NCBI GenBank assembly: GCA_013322215.1
Contig: JAAMEZ010000036.1
Span: 124,001 to 188,000, forward strand
Reading direction: 5' to 3'
Origin: Martinezella rhizogenes
GTDB lineage: Bacteria; Pseudomonadota; Alphaproteobacteria; Rhizobiales; Rhizobiaceae
Length of the DNA stretch: 64,000 bases
The position numbers and the translations under genes are program-made. This document shows, piece after piece, positions 42,220 to 50,780 of the stretch. Each line of letters opens with the position of its first letter. Positions within the stretch are counted from its first letter, which is position 1. The notes below the pieces were generated by a model, which saw nothing but the letters and a program-made list of their open reading frames with translations, did no database searches and had not been told where the DNA came from.

Positions 42220-43683
42220 ATGATCGACCTCGTGGCTGCCCATTGGGGCCAAATTCTCGCCGTCCTGTCCATTGTGATGGGCGCCGCCGCTGCGATCCAT
42301 GCGGCCATGACCAAAGAGGATGTCCGCGCCGCGATCGGCTGGGTCGGCGTCGTCATCCTGTCGCCCATCATCGGCGCCGTGCTCTATGCTGTTGCCGGCA
42401 TCAATCGCATCCGCCGGGCCTCCCTCAGCTCGCAGCGCGACGCGCTCTTCCGCAAGGATGCGAATGGCGAGCTTTCCAGCTTCGACGCCGATGATGCTGA
42501 GGTACGACGGCTCTTCGGCGATCGCTTCGGTTCGATGAAGACGCTCGGCGACCGTGTCGTTCGCTATACGATGAGCACCGGCAACACGATCGAGATGCTG
42601 ACGAATGGCGACGTTGCCTATGCCGCGATGAAAGCCGCAATCGACGGCGCCGAACGCAGCATCCTGATGGAGACCTATATCTTCGATCGCGACCCGATCG
42701 GCCTTCGCATCGCCGATTCCCTGATTGCCGCGACCAAGCGCGGTGTCAGCGTCCGCATACTCATCGATGCCGTCGGCGCCCGTTATTCCGTGCCCAGCAT
42801 CATGGGTTATCTGAGCGAAGGCGGCGTTAAGGTCGACGTCTTCAATGGCAACGTCATCATCGGCCTCCGATTGCCCTATGCCAACCTGCGTACCCACCGA
42901 AAGATCCTCAGCATCGACGGACGAGTTGCCTTTACCGGCGGCATGAATATCCGCCAGGGATTCACGCGCGAATTCGCCCACGAGCATAGCGCTCGCGACA
43001 TGCATTTCTGCGTGACGGGTCCGGCAATCGCCGATCTTTTCAACACGGCGGCCGAGGATTGGCGCTTCACCACGGGCGAGGTGCTGAATGGCGAGGAATG
43101 GCGGATTGCCGCGCCCTCCAACGAGCCTGGAGCACCCGTCTTCATGCGGGTCGTCGCCTCCGGCCCGGATCGCAGCGTCGAGACCAATCACAAGATGCTC
43201 ATTGGAGCGCTTTCGGTGGCGCATAAGTCCATCCGCATCATGTCGCCCTATTTCCTGCCGGATCGGGAGCTGATCAGCGCGCTGGTGACGGCAGCACGGC
43301 GCGGTGTCGAGGTCGATATCGTCGTGCCGACGGCCAACAATCTCGTACTTGTCGACCGCGCCATGACGGCGCAATTCGACCAGATGCTGAAGAACTACTG
43401 CCGCATCTGGCGCGCCGAAGGCGCCTTCAACCATTCCAAGCTTTTGTCCATCGACGGTATATGGGCCTATGTCGGCTCTTCCAATCTCGATCCACGCTCC
43501 CTGCGGCTCAATTTCGAGGTGGATCTCGAGGTACTCGATCGCGGCTTTGCCGGCACGATCGACGACCATATCGGCACGATCCTGGAAACGGCACATCCGG
43601 TAGACCTCGAAAAGCTGAGGGCGCGGCCGTTTGTCGTACGGCTTATCGAAAAGGTGCTCTGGCTTGGCTCGCCCTATCTCTGA
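42220..43683 (+). CDS. cls: Cardiolipin synthase (phospholipase D family)
   Basis: A 487-aa membrane enzyme that joins phosphatidylglycerol molecules into cardiolipin. Two N-terminal helices (ILAVLSIVMGAAAAIHAAM; IGWVGVVILSPIIGAVLYAVAGI) precede two PLD domains. The HKD motifs are THRKILSIDGRVAFTGGMN and NHSKLLSIDGIWAYVGSSNLDPRS, both with intact His and Lys; as usual in this subfamily the Asp is followed by Gly. AAGGATA is the ribosome site before ATG 42220. The EEP-family gene follows in the same direction. Confidence 0.9.
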   Translation: MIDLVAAHWGQILAVLSIVMGAAAAIHAAMTKEDVRAAIGWVGVVILSPIIGAVLYAVAGINRIRRASLSSQRDALFRKDANGELSSFDADDAEVRRLFGDRFGSMKTLGDRVVRYTMSTGNTIEMLTNGDVAYAAMKAAIDGAERSILMETYIFDRDPIGLRIADSLIAATKRGVSVRILIDAVGARYSVPSIMGYLSEGGVKVDVFNGNVIIGLRLPYANLRTHRKILSIDGRVAFTGGMNIRQGFTREFAHEHSARDMHFCVTGPAIADLFNTAAEDWRFTTGEVLNGEEWRIAAPSNEPGAPVFMRVVASGPDRSVETNHKMLIGALSVAHKSIRIMSPYFLPDRELISALVTAARRGVEVDIVVPTANNLVLVDRAMTAQFDQMLKNYCRIWRAEGAFNHSKLLSIDGIWAYVGSSNLDPRSLRLNFEVDLEVLDRGFAGTIDDHIGTILETAHPVDLEKLRARPFVVRLIEKVLWLGSPYL

Positions 43684-43806
43684 CGACCGCAACGAGAGAC
43701 TATCTGCCCTTGTCGCAGCCTTTTTACATGACAAGGCCAACGATCGCTTCTTATACTCTCTCCCATGTGCCCGACATGGTCTGATCAAAGAACGGTCGAC
43801 GGATAG

Positions 43807-44649
43807 ATGCGAAAAAAGAAAGAAAGTCTCCGTGCGAGCATTCTGGAAAGCCTGAAGAACCGAAAGAAATCGCACTCCAAACCGACCGGCAGCAAGCCGG
43901 ACCGCCCCGAAGGCACATTGATCGCCTCCTACAATGTCCACAAATGTGTCGGCGCCGACCGTCGCTTCGATCCGGAACGGACCAGCCGCGTCATCCATGA
44001 AATCGATGCCGATGTCATTGGCCTGCAGGAAGCCGATACGCGTTTTGGAGAACGCACGGGAATCCTCGATCTGCGCCGGCTCGAACGCGAGACAGGTCTC
44101 ATCCCGGTGCCGATCGCCGGCGTCACCAAGGCGCATGGCTGGCACGGCAATGTCGTTCTTTTCAAGCAGGGCACGGTTCGCGAAGTCCATCAGATCAACC
44201 TACCCGGGCTAGAGCCGCGCGGCGCGTTGATTGCCGAACTGGAATTGGCCCGTGGCGGAAGCCTCAGGATCATCGCCGCACATCTCGGCCTGCTGCATCG
44301 CTCGCGTGCCCAGCAGACGCGTCTGATCGTCGACCTCATGAACGACGGCAGCGAGACGCCGACCATCCTGCTGGGCGATCTCAACGAATGGCGCCTGGGC
44401 GATCGCTCGTCCCTCAATACCATCCAGAACGCGTTCGGACCGCTTCCGCCTGCCGTACCGAGCTTTCCGTCGGCGCTACCGCTTCTGGCGCTCGATCGCA
44501 TCATGGCAAACCGCCGCGGCATGATCTCCGCAGTCGAAGTGCATGACTCGCCGCTGGCACGCGTGGCGTCGGATCACCTGCCCATCAAGGCCGTGGTCAG
44601 TCTGGAAGCGCTCGACATTGACGCCCAGGTACATTCGCAGACTGCCTAG
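43807..44649 (+). CDS. Endonuclease/exonuclease/phosphatase family hydrolase
   Basis: A 280-aa EEP-fold hydrolase. After a basic ~35-residue N-terminus (MRKKKESLRASILESLKNRKKSH), TLIASYNVHKCVGADRRFDPERTSRVIHEIDADVIGLQEAD carries the N and E metal ligands. IIAAHLGLLHRSRAQQ, TILLGDLNEWR and a C-terminal VASDHLPIKAVV (SDHxP) complete the active site. Such proteins next to cardiolipin synthase genes are common, so a role in phospholipid or phosphodiester turnover is possible, though nuclease activity cannot be excluded. Confidence 0.85.
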   Translation: MRKKKESLRASILESLKNRKKSHSKPTGSKPDRPEGTLIASYNVHKCVGADRRFDPERTSRVIHEIDADVIGLQEADTRFGERTGILDLRRLERETGLIPVPIAGVTKAHGWHGNVVLFKQGTVREVHQINLPGLEPRGALIAELELARGGSLRIIAAHLGLLHRSRAQQTRLIVDLMNDGSETPTILLGDLNEWRLGDRSSLNTIQNAFGPLPPAVPSFPSALPLLALDRIMANRRGMISAVEVHDSPLARVASDHLPIKAVVSLEALDIDAQVHSQTA

Positions 44650-44752
44650 ACATTATCGACATGCTTCATGTTGATCCCACCGATATATGTGATGACGGGC
44701 AAAGAACCATCTTATAGTCTGCCCGCCGAAATGACCGATCCGGGAGACAATC

Positions 44753-45550
44753 ATGCTGAAAACTCTTTTGCTGACCGGCGCCGCCGGCGGTGTTGGCCAG
44801 GCAATCCGGCCGCTTCTGTCGCAGATCGCCGAGAATGTCGTATTGTCCGACCTCGCGCCGATAAGCGACCTGCGCCCGAATGAGCGTTTCGTTGCCTGCG
44901 ACCTCGCCGACCGCAGCGGCGTCGACGCGATGGTGAAAGGTGTGGACGGCATCATCCATCTCGGCGGCATATCGGTGGAAAAGCCCTTCGATCTGATCAT
45001 GCAGGGCAATATCCTCGGCCTCTATAATCTCTATGAGGCCGCTCGCGCCGCCGGCAAGCCGCGCATCGTCTTCGCGAGCTCCAATCACACGATCGGCTTT
45101 TATCGCCGGGATGAGCGGATCGACAACAAGGTGCCGACACGGCCGGATTCGCTCTATGGCGTGTCCAAGGTGTTCGGCGAGGCCGTCGCCAGCCTCTACT
45201 TCGACAAGTTCGGCCAGGAAACGCTTTCAGTGCGCATCGGCTCGTGCTTCCCCGAGCCGCGCAATACACGCATGCTCGCCACCTGGTTCAGCGTCCGCGA
45301 TTTCCTCTCGCTTTGCGGCTGCGCTTTCGATGCACCGAGGCTCGGCCACACCATCGTCTACGGTGCCTCCGACAATGACGAGCAATGGTGGGACAACGGC
45401 AACGCCGCATTTCTCGGCTGGAAACCGCGCGACAACGCCGCCCCGTGGCGGGCCGAAATCCTGTCGAGAACGCAGCCTGAAGATCCGAACGATCCGGCCG
45501 TCATTTATCAGGGCGGCGGCTTCGCCTCGTCCGGCCATCCCGAAGATTGA
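44753..45550 (+). CDS. udh: Uronate dehydrogenase, NAD-dependent
   Basis: A 265-aa extended SDR that oxidises D-galacturonate and D-glucuronate to the aldaro-lactones. It aligns well with what I know of the Agrobacterium enzyme: LLTGAAGGVGQAI (cofactor), IIHLGGISVEKPFDLIMQGNILGLYNLYEAAR, IVFASSNHTIGFY with the active Ser, DSLYGVSKVFGE with YxxxK, and RIGSCFPEPRNTRMLATWFS for substrate carboxylate binding. GGGAGACAATC precedes the ATG. No other uronate genes are adjacent, so the downstream lactone and aldarate steps must be elsewhere. Confidence 0.92.
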   Translation: MLKTLLLTGAAGGVGQAIRPLLSQIAENVVLSDLAPISDLRPNERFVACDLADRSGVDAMVKGVDGIIHLGGISVEKPFDLIMQGNILGLYNLYEAARAAGKPRIVFASSNHTIGFYRRDERIDNKVPTRPDSLYGVSKVFGEAVASLYFDKFGQETLSVRIGSCFPEPRNTRMLATWFSVRDFLSLCGCAFDAPRLGHTIVYGASDNDEQWWDNGNAAFLGWKPRDNAAPWRAEILSRTQPEDPNDPAVIYQGGGFASSGHPED

Positions 45551-45553
45551 TCG

Positions 45554-46600
45554 TCAAACGCCGTTGCGAAACAGCGTCCAGCGGGTCGGCCTGAAGGCGA
45601 TGCGATTGCGATCAAGCGCATCGGCCTTGTTCGGCGGCAGCTCGATTTCGATGGCTTCATGCCCGGCACCGACATTGATCTCCAGATGGCGGGTGCCAGC
45701 AACGCGGCGGCTGGCGACCAGCAGGCCAGCAATCGCGCCGGCATCGCCTTCACGCAGCTCGATGTCGTGCGGCCGGAAATAGAGATAGGCCTCGCCATCC
45801 GGCTCGTGCGGCGTGCTGAGCCCCAATGGCTTTTCGTCGAACCAGATTTCGCCGCTGGCGATGCGCACCTTGACGCGGTTTGACTGGCCAATGAATCCAT
45901 AGACGAAGGGCGAGTTCGGCGTGTCGTAGATTTCGTCGGGCGTACCGACCTGCTCGATGGCACCCTTGTTGAGCACGACGACGCGGTCGGCAAGCTCAAG
46001 CGCCTCTTCCTGATCGTGGGTCACGAAAACGGTCGTATGGCCGGTGCGATCATGGATTTCACGCAGCCACTTGCGCAAGTCCTTGCGCACCTGTGCGTCG
46101 AGAGCGCCGAAGGGCTCGTCGAGAAGCAGGACATTCGGCTCCACGGCCATGGCGCGGGCCAGCGCCACGCGCTGCCGCTGGCCGCCGGAAAGCTGGGTCG
46201 GATAGCGCTTCTCCAGGCCGTTCAGCTGCACAAGCTCCAGCAGCTCCATGGCACGCCGGCGAATTTCGTCACGCGGCGGGCGCCTTGACGCCGAGCGAAC
46301 TTTGAGGCCGAAGGAGATATTGTCGAGCACCGTCATATGCCGGAACAGCGCATAATGCTGAAACACGAAGCCGATATTGCGCTGCTGCACGGTCTTCAGC
46401 GAAGCATCATCCTCACCGAAGAAGATCTTGCCTTCCGTCGGCGTTTCCAAGCCGGCAATCAGGCGCAGCAGCGTCGTCTTGCCGGAGCCGGACGGACCGA
46501 GAAGCGCAATCAACTCGCTCGAGCGAATGTCCAGGGAAACATCGTGCAGAGCTGGGAATCGACCGAATTCCTTGCGCAGATTTTGAACGCGAACTTCCAT
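45554..46600 (-). CDS. cysA: Sulfate ABC transporter ATPase
   Basis: A 348-aa ATP-binding subunit of the sulfate/thiosulfate importer. It has Walker A GPSGSGKTTLLRLIAG, VFQHYALFRHMTVLDNISFGLKV typical of CysA, signature LSGGQRQRVALARAMAV, Walker B VLLLDEPFGALD and a C-terminal TOBE-like regulatory region. A tandem ATG places the start at 46600 or 46603. It is last of four genes, 9-11 nt after cysW. Confidence 0.93.
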   Translation of the reverse strand: MEVRVQNLRKEFGRFPALHDVSLDIRSSELIALLGPSGSGKTTLLRLIAGLETPTEGKIFFGEDDASLKTVQQRNIGFVFQHYALFRHMTVLDNISFGLKVRSASRRPPRDEIRRRAMELLELVQLNGLEKRYPTQLSGGQRQRVALARAMAVEPNVLLLDEPFGALDAQVRKDLRKWLREIHDRTGHTTVFVTHDQEEALELADRVVVLNKGAIEQVGTPDEIYDTPNSPFVYGFIGQSNRVKVRIASGEIWFDEKPLGLSTPHEPDGEAYLYFRPHDIELREGDAGAIAGLLVASRRVAGTRHLEINVGAGHEAIEIELPPNKADALDRNRIAFRPTRWTLFRNGV

Positions 46601-46611
46601 CAAGAATTCCT

Positions 46612-47490
46612 TCAGTGACGCCGGCTGGCTGCGATTTCTTCGCTATAGCGCATTTCCAGCAGCGTCTTCAGTATCAGTGTGATCAGGGCAAGCAGAGCCA
46701 GCAGCGTGGCAACGGCAAAGGCCCCGGAGAAATTATATTCGTTATAGAGAATCTCGACCTGCAGCGGCATCGTGTTGGTTTCGCCGCGGATATGGCCCGA
46801 AACCACCGAAACGGCGCCGAACTCGCCCATCGCACGCGCATTGCAGAGCAGCACGCCATAGAGCAGTCCCCATTTTATGTTCGGCAGCGTGACATACCAG
46901 AAGGTCTGCCAGCCATTGGCTCCGAGCGAAAGTGCCGCCTCCTCGTCCGCACTGCCCTGCTCCTGCATCAGCGGAATCAATTCGCGCGCGACGAAGGGAA
47001 AGGTGACGAACATCGTCGCCAGAACGAGCCCCGGAACCGCAAACAGGATCTGTATGCCGTTGTTCTGCAGCCAGGGACCAAGCGCACTGTTCGAACTGAA
47101 CAGCAACACGAAGACCAGACCGGAGATGACCGGGGAAACCGAGAAAGGCAGATCGATCAGCGTCGTCAGGAACGCCTTGCCCTTGAATTCGAACTTGGCG
47201 ATCGCCCATGCGGCAGCAACGCCGCAGACAAGGTTCAGCGGCACGCTGATGCCGGCAACGATCAATGTCAGCCGGATTGCCGCGAAAGTCTCCTCATCCA
47301 CCAAGGCTTCGAAGAAGGTTTCGACACCCTTGCGGAAAGCTTCGACGAAAACGGCAGCCAGCGGCAGAAGCACCATCAACGTCAGGAAGACCAGCGAGAT
47401 GGAGATGAAAACAATACGTGCAAATCGGCTTTCGGTGATGACCGAATGACCCGTTTCGGCGGCGGCAGAAAGATCATGCGCCATAGCCAT
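46612..47490 (-). CDS. cysW: Sulfate ABC transporter permease CysW
   Basis: A 292-aa permease with six predicted helices. FEAFRKGVETFFEALVDEETFAAIRLTLIVAGISVPLNLVCGVAAAWAIAKFEFKGK is typical of CysW, and LSLGANGWQTFWYVTLPNIKWGLLYGVLLCNARAMGEFGAVSVVSGHIRGETNTMPL is the family's EAA-loop region. AGAAGGAGAT precedes the ATG, which overlaps the end of cysT by 17 nt. Confidence 0.93.
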   Translation of the reverse strand: MAMAHDLSAAAETGHSVITESRFARIVFISISLVFLTLMVLLPLAAVFVEAFRKGVETFFEALVDEETFAAIRLTLIVAGISVPLNLVCGVAAAWAIAKFEFKGKAFLTTLIDLPFSVSPVISGLVFVLLFSSNSALGPWLQNNGIQILFAVPGLVLATMFVTFPFVARELIPLMQEQGSADEEAALSLGANGWQTFWYVTLPNIKWGLLYGVLLCNARAMGEFGAVSVVSGHIRGETNTMPLQVEILYNEYNFSGAFAVATLLALLALITLILKTLLEMRYSEEIAASRRH

Positions 47491-48331
47491 ATCTCCTTCT
47501 GCTCCAGGACTGGATGAGGTTGATGATCAAAAGCATGGTGAAGGAAATGAACAGCATCACCGTCGCGATCGCCGTTGCTGCGGAATAGTTATATTCCTCC
47601 AGACGAATGACGATGAGCAGCGGCGCGATTTCCGAAACATAGGGCTTGTTGCCGGCAATGAAGATGACCGATCCGTATTCGCCGGCCGCGCGCGCAAATG
47701 CCAGCGCGAACCCCGTCAGGGCTGCCGGAGCAAGGCCCGGCAGCAGCACGCGGGTAATCGTCTGGAAGCGCGACGCTCCGAGGGTCGCCGCCGCCTCCTC
47801 GACCTCGCGGTCGATCTCTTCCATGACAGGCTGTGCGGTGCGCACCACGAAAGGTAAGCCGACGAAAATCAGCGCGATGACGATGCCGACCGGCGTGAAG
47901 GCGATCTTGATGCCGAGTGGCGTCAGGAATTGCCCGATCCAGCCGTTCGGGGCATAGAGCGTCGTCAGCGCAATGCCAGCCACCGCCGTCGGCAGCGCGA
48001 ACGGCAGGTCGACCATCGCATCGAGGATGCGCTTGCACGGAAAGCGATAGCGCACCAGAACCCAGGCCAGAATAAGCCCGAGCACGGCATTGACGAGCGC
48101 GGCAATGAAGGCGCCGCCAAAACTCATGCGCAGCGCATAGAGCGTGCGCACATCAAGCGCGAGAGCCCAGAATTTCTCCCAGCCGAGAGCACTGCTTTTC
48201 CACAGCAGTCCCGACAGCGGAATAAGAACAATGAAGATGAGCCAAGCCAAGGTAACGCCGAGCGCCAATCCGAATCCCGGAATGACGCTCGGCTGCCGTA
48301 ACCGCCACCGTTTGCGGGTTATATAATGCAT
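47474..48331 (-). CDS. cysT: Sulfate ABC transporter permease CysT
   Basis: A 285-aa permease with six predicted helices. VDLPFALPTAVAGIALTTLYAPNGWIG and AATLGASRFQTITRVLLPGLAPAALTGFALAFARAAGEYGSVIFIAGN are characteristic of CysT/CysU. It starts 6 nt after the binding-protein stop and heterodimerises with CysW. Confidence 0.93.
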   Translation of the reverse strand: MHYITRKRWRLRQPSVIPGFGLALGVTLAWLIFIVLIPLSGLLWKSSALGWEKFWALALDVRTLYALRMSFGGAFIAALVNAVLGLILAWVLVRYRFPCKRILDAMVDLPFALPTAVAGIALTTLYAPNGWIGQFLTPLGIKIAFTPVGIVIALIFVGLPFVVRTAQPVMEEIDREVEEAAATLGASRFQTITRVLLPGLAPAALTGFALAFARAAGEYGSVIFIAGNKPYVSEIAPLLIVIRLEEYNYSAATAIATVMLFISFTMLLIINLIQSWSRRRYGYGA

Positions 48332-48337
48332 TCGGTC

Positions 48338-49366
48338 TTATTGCCCCGGCTTGTAGACCTGATCGAAGATGCCGCCATCGTCGAAGAATTTCGGCTGAGC
48401 TTGAGACCAACCGCCGAAATCGTCAATGGTTGCGAGCTTCAGGGTCGGAAAGCGGGCGATATCCTTGGGGTCAGCCACTTCCGGTTTGATCGGCCGGTAA
48501 TAATGCTTGGCCGCAATCTTCTGGCCTTCATCCGAATAGAGATAGTTGAGGTAAGCTTCTGCGACCTTGCGCGTGCCTTTCTTGTCGACATTGCCGTCGA
48601 CGACGGCGACCGGCGGATCGGCACGGATCGAGAAAGACGGGGTCACGACTTCGAATTTATCGGGACCAAGCTCGTCGAGCGAGAGATAGGCCTCGTTTTC
48701 CCAGGCGAGCAGAACGTCGCCGAGACCACGCTGAACGAAGGTCGTCGTTGCGCCGCGCGCACCGGTGTCGAGAACCGGCACATGCTTCAGAAGCTGGGTG
48801 AGATATTCCTGTGCCTTGGCATCGTCGCCGCCATTGGCCTGCTTGGCCCAGGCCCATGCGGCCAGAATGTTCCAGCGGGCGCCCCCGGAGGTCTTCGGGT
48901 TCGGCGTGACCACCTCAACGCCGTCCTTGATGAGATCCGGCCAGTCCTTGATGCCCTTGGGATTGCCCTTGCGCACGAGAAAGACGATGGTCGAGGTGTA
49001 TGGAACGGAATTATTCGGGAACTTGGTCTTCCAGTCGGCCGGGATCTTATGCGTCGCCTTGGCGATCGCGTCGATATCGCCTTCGAGCGCCAGCGTCACC
49101 ACATCGGCATCAAGACCGTCGATGACCGAGCGCGCCTGCGCGCCGGAGCCGCCATGCGACGCCTTGATGTTGATGGTTTCGCCCGTGTCCTTCTTCCACT
49201 TGGCAGCAAAGGCCGTGTTGAAGTCCTTGTAGAGTTCACGGGTCGGATCGTAGGAAACATTGAGAAGCGTCTTGTCTGCCGCCCAGGTCGGCGCGACGGC
49301 CGCGATCGAGAAACTGCCGATCAGAACCGCGGCGGCGAGAAGCCGAGAAAGCTTAATCGTCTGCAT
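48338..49366 (-). CDS. sbp: Sulfate-binding periplasmic protein
   Basis: A 342-aa sulfate/thiosulfate-binding protein. The Sec signal ends SIAAVAPTWAAD at about residue 30. LLNVSYDPTRELYKDFNTAFAAKWK and INIKASHGGSGAQARSVIDGLDADVVTLALEGDIDAI are the family fingerprints, with the SHGGSGAQ loop that grips the oxyanion. It is first in the sbp-cysT-cysW-cysA operon; the ~160-nt upstream gap must hold the promoter but no clear regulator site is visible to me. Confidence 0.93.
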   Translation of the reverse strand: MQTIKLSRLLAAAVLIGSFSIAAVAPTWAADKTLLNVSYDPTRELYKDFNTAFAAKWKKDTGETINIKASHGGSGAQARSVIDGLDADVVTLALEGDIDAIAKATHKIPADWKTKFPNNSVPYTSTIVFLVRKGNPKGIKDWPDLIKDGVEVVTPNPKTSGGARWNILAAWAWAKQANGGDDAKAQEYLTQLLKHVPVLDTGARGATTTFVQRGLGDVLLAWENEAYLSLDELGPDKFEVVTPSFSIRADPPVAVVDGNVDKKGTRKVAEAYLNYLYSDEGQKIAAKHYYRPIKPEVADPKDIARFPTLKLATIDDFGGWSQAQPKFFDDGGIFDQVYKPGQ

Positions 49367-49528
49367 GGATGCACCCCCTTCGTTTGTCCTTAAACCCTAT
49401 CAACTTGGTCGTATAAAGTAACGAAGACAGTTCCCGTTTTGGGTAACTCCGGAGAACAGCATCCCATAGAATCGGGAAAAGTGAAATCACATTCCCGAAT
49501 GACAATCAGCGCGCGATGAGCAGTACCG

Positions 49529-49984
49529 TCAGAGAATGACGTCGGAGAGGAATACGGAATAGAGTTCGTCGGCGGTCTTTGCCTGCCGCATCGCCGTCAG
49601 GACACCCTCCGTCCTCAAGCGCCGGGCGATCGCGGCGAGCACGTTCAGATAGTCGCTCCGGCCACCCTCACCGAACAGCAGGACGAAGGCCCATTCCGTT
49701 GGCACATCGTCGATAGCCTCGAAATCGACGGCATGGGCAAAATGCACCATCAATCCCCGCGGCCGCGTCATGCCGGCAATGGCGGCATGCGGAACGGCAA
49801 CGCCGCTGCCGATCCCGGTAGTGCCCAGTTTTTCGCGTGTTTCCAATGCCCGCAGCACCGTTCCCTCATCCAGATTGAAACAACTGGCAGCCTTTGAAGA
49901 CAGCATCTGCAGCGCACGCCATTTGGTCGGAGCCGAGACACCAACGAAAACATGTTCGGGAAGAATGATAGTGGAAAGATCCAT
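49529..49984 (-). CDS. PtsN-like PTS IIA (Ntr-type) protein in kdp operon
   Basis: A 151-aa EIIA-Ntr/fructose-type domain protein. TREKLGTTGIGSGVAVPHAAI contains the phosphorylatable His in the standard R-E-x-x-x-(S/T)-T-G-I-G-x-G-V-A-x-P-H motif, and AFVLLFGEGGRSDYLNVLAAIARRL is the conserved second half. ATG 49984 begins at the domain; the open frame continues upstream into kdpE and is shadow there. It follows kdpE by 103 nt on the same strand. PtsN is known to modulate KdpD in enterobacteria and interact with it in R. leguminosarum, so this paralogue probably tunes the Kdp system. Confidence 0.85.
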   Translation of the reverse strand: MDLSTIILPEHVFVGVSAPTKWRALQMLSSKAASCFNLDEGTVLRALETREKLGTTGIGSGVAVPHAAIAGMTRPRGLMVHFAHAVDFEAIDDVPTEWAFVLLFGEGGRSDYLNVLAAIARRLRTEGVLTAMRQAKTADELYSVFLSDVIL

Positions 49985-50087
49985 GGCGGCGCTCGGGGTC
50001 GAGTAATCGTTGGTTCTGAAATGATGTTCATCACCATGGGGTCGAGCCGGCAGCATCTCGACCCCATGGTTCGAAGTCCTTGCGATC

Positions 50088-50780
50088 TCAATCCGGCTCG
50101 CGCAGCCGGTAGCCAACACCTGTCTCGGTGGTGATATATTGCGGCTGATCGGGAACCTCCTCGATCTTCTGCCGAAGCTGGCGCACATAGACGCGCAGAT
50201 ATTGCACATCGGCCGCTGGTCCCCAGATCTGTTTCAGCAGGAACTGGTGCGTCAGGACCTTGCCGGCATGCTGGGCAAGCACGCGCAGAATATCGTATTC
50301 CTTCGGCGAGAGCTTGATCTCCTTGCCATCGACCTTGACGATGCGCTTGACGAGATCGATGGACAGGCCGCCGGTCTGGAAGATCGCCTTCTCGCCCTGC
50401 TGCTGCAGGCGGTGGCGCAGCGCCACACGGATGCGGGCCGCAAGCTCGTTGACGCCGAAAGGCTTGGTCACGTAATCGTCGGCACCACTCTCGAGCGCCT
50501 TGACGATGCCGGCTTCATCCGTGCGGCTCGACAGGATAACGACCGGGATCTGCACTCCATCCTCACGCCACTCGAGCAGCAGATCCTGGCCCGATTTGTC
50601 GGGCAGTCCGAGGTCGAGCACGATCAGATCAGGCTTATCCTCGTCTACCGACGCCTGAGCGGAAGCAGCGCTCTGCGCTTCGTTGACAACGTAGCCCTGG
50701 GCGCCGAGACCAACACGCAGCAGTTTGCGGATCGGCGGCTCATCATCGACGACCAGAATTTTGACGGCAGTGGTGTTCAT
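50088..50780 (-). CDS. kdpE: Response regulator KdpE
   Basis: A 230-aa OmpR-type regulator. The receiver has acidic residues in ILVVDDEPP, the phospho-acceptor Asp in LIVLDLGLPDKSG, and Lys in YVTKPFGVNE. The C-terminal winged helix (EIKLSPKEYDILRVLAQHAGKVLTHQFLLKQIWGPAADVQYLRVYVRQLRQKIE) binds DNA. Its start overlaps the kdpD stop by 4 nt. The expected target is the TTTATA direct repeat at 58565-58583. Confidence 0.95.
   Translation of the reverse strand: MNTTAVKILVVDDEPPIRKLLRVGLGAQGYVVNEAQSAASAQASVDEDKPDLIVLDLGLPDKSGQDLLLEWREDGVQIPVVILSSRTDEAGIVKALESGADDYVTKPFGVNELAARIRVALRHRLQQQGEKAIFQTGGLSIDLVKRIVKVDGKEIKLSPKEYDILRVLAQHAGKVLTHQFLLKQIWGPAADVQYLRVYVRQLRQKIEEVPDQPQYITTETGVGYRLREPD

Noticed and set aside
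42112..44190. 692-aa open frame on the minus strand opposite cardiolipin synthase and the EEP gene
   Set aside because: It is antisense to two genes with intact catalytic motifs, has no domain and shows His/Asp/Arg-rich composition typical of a codon-bias shadow.
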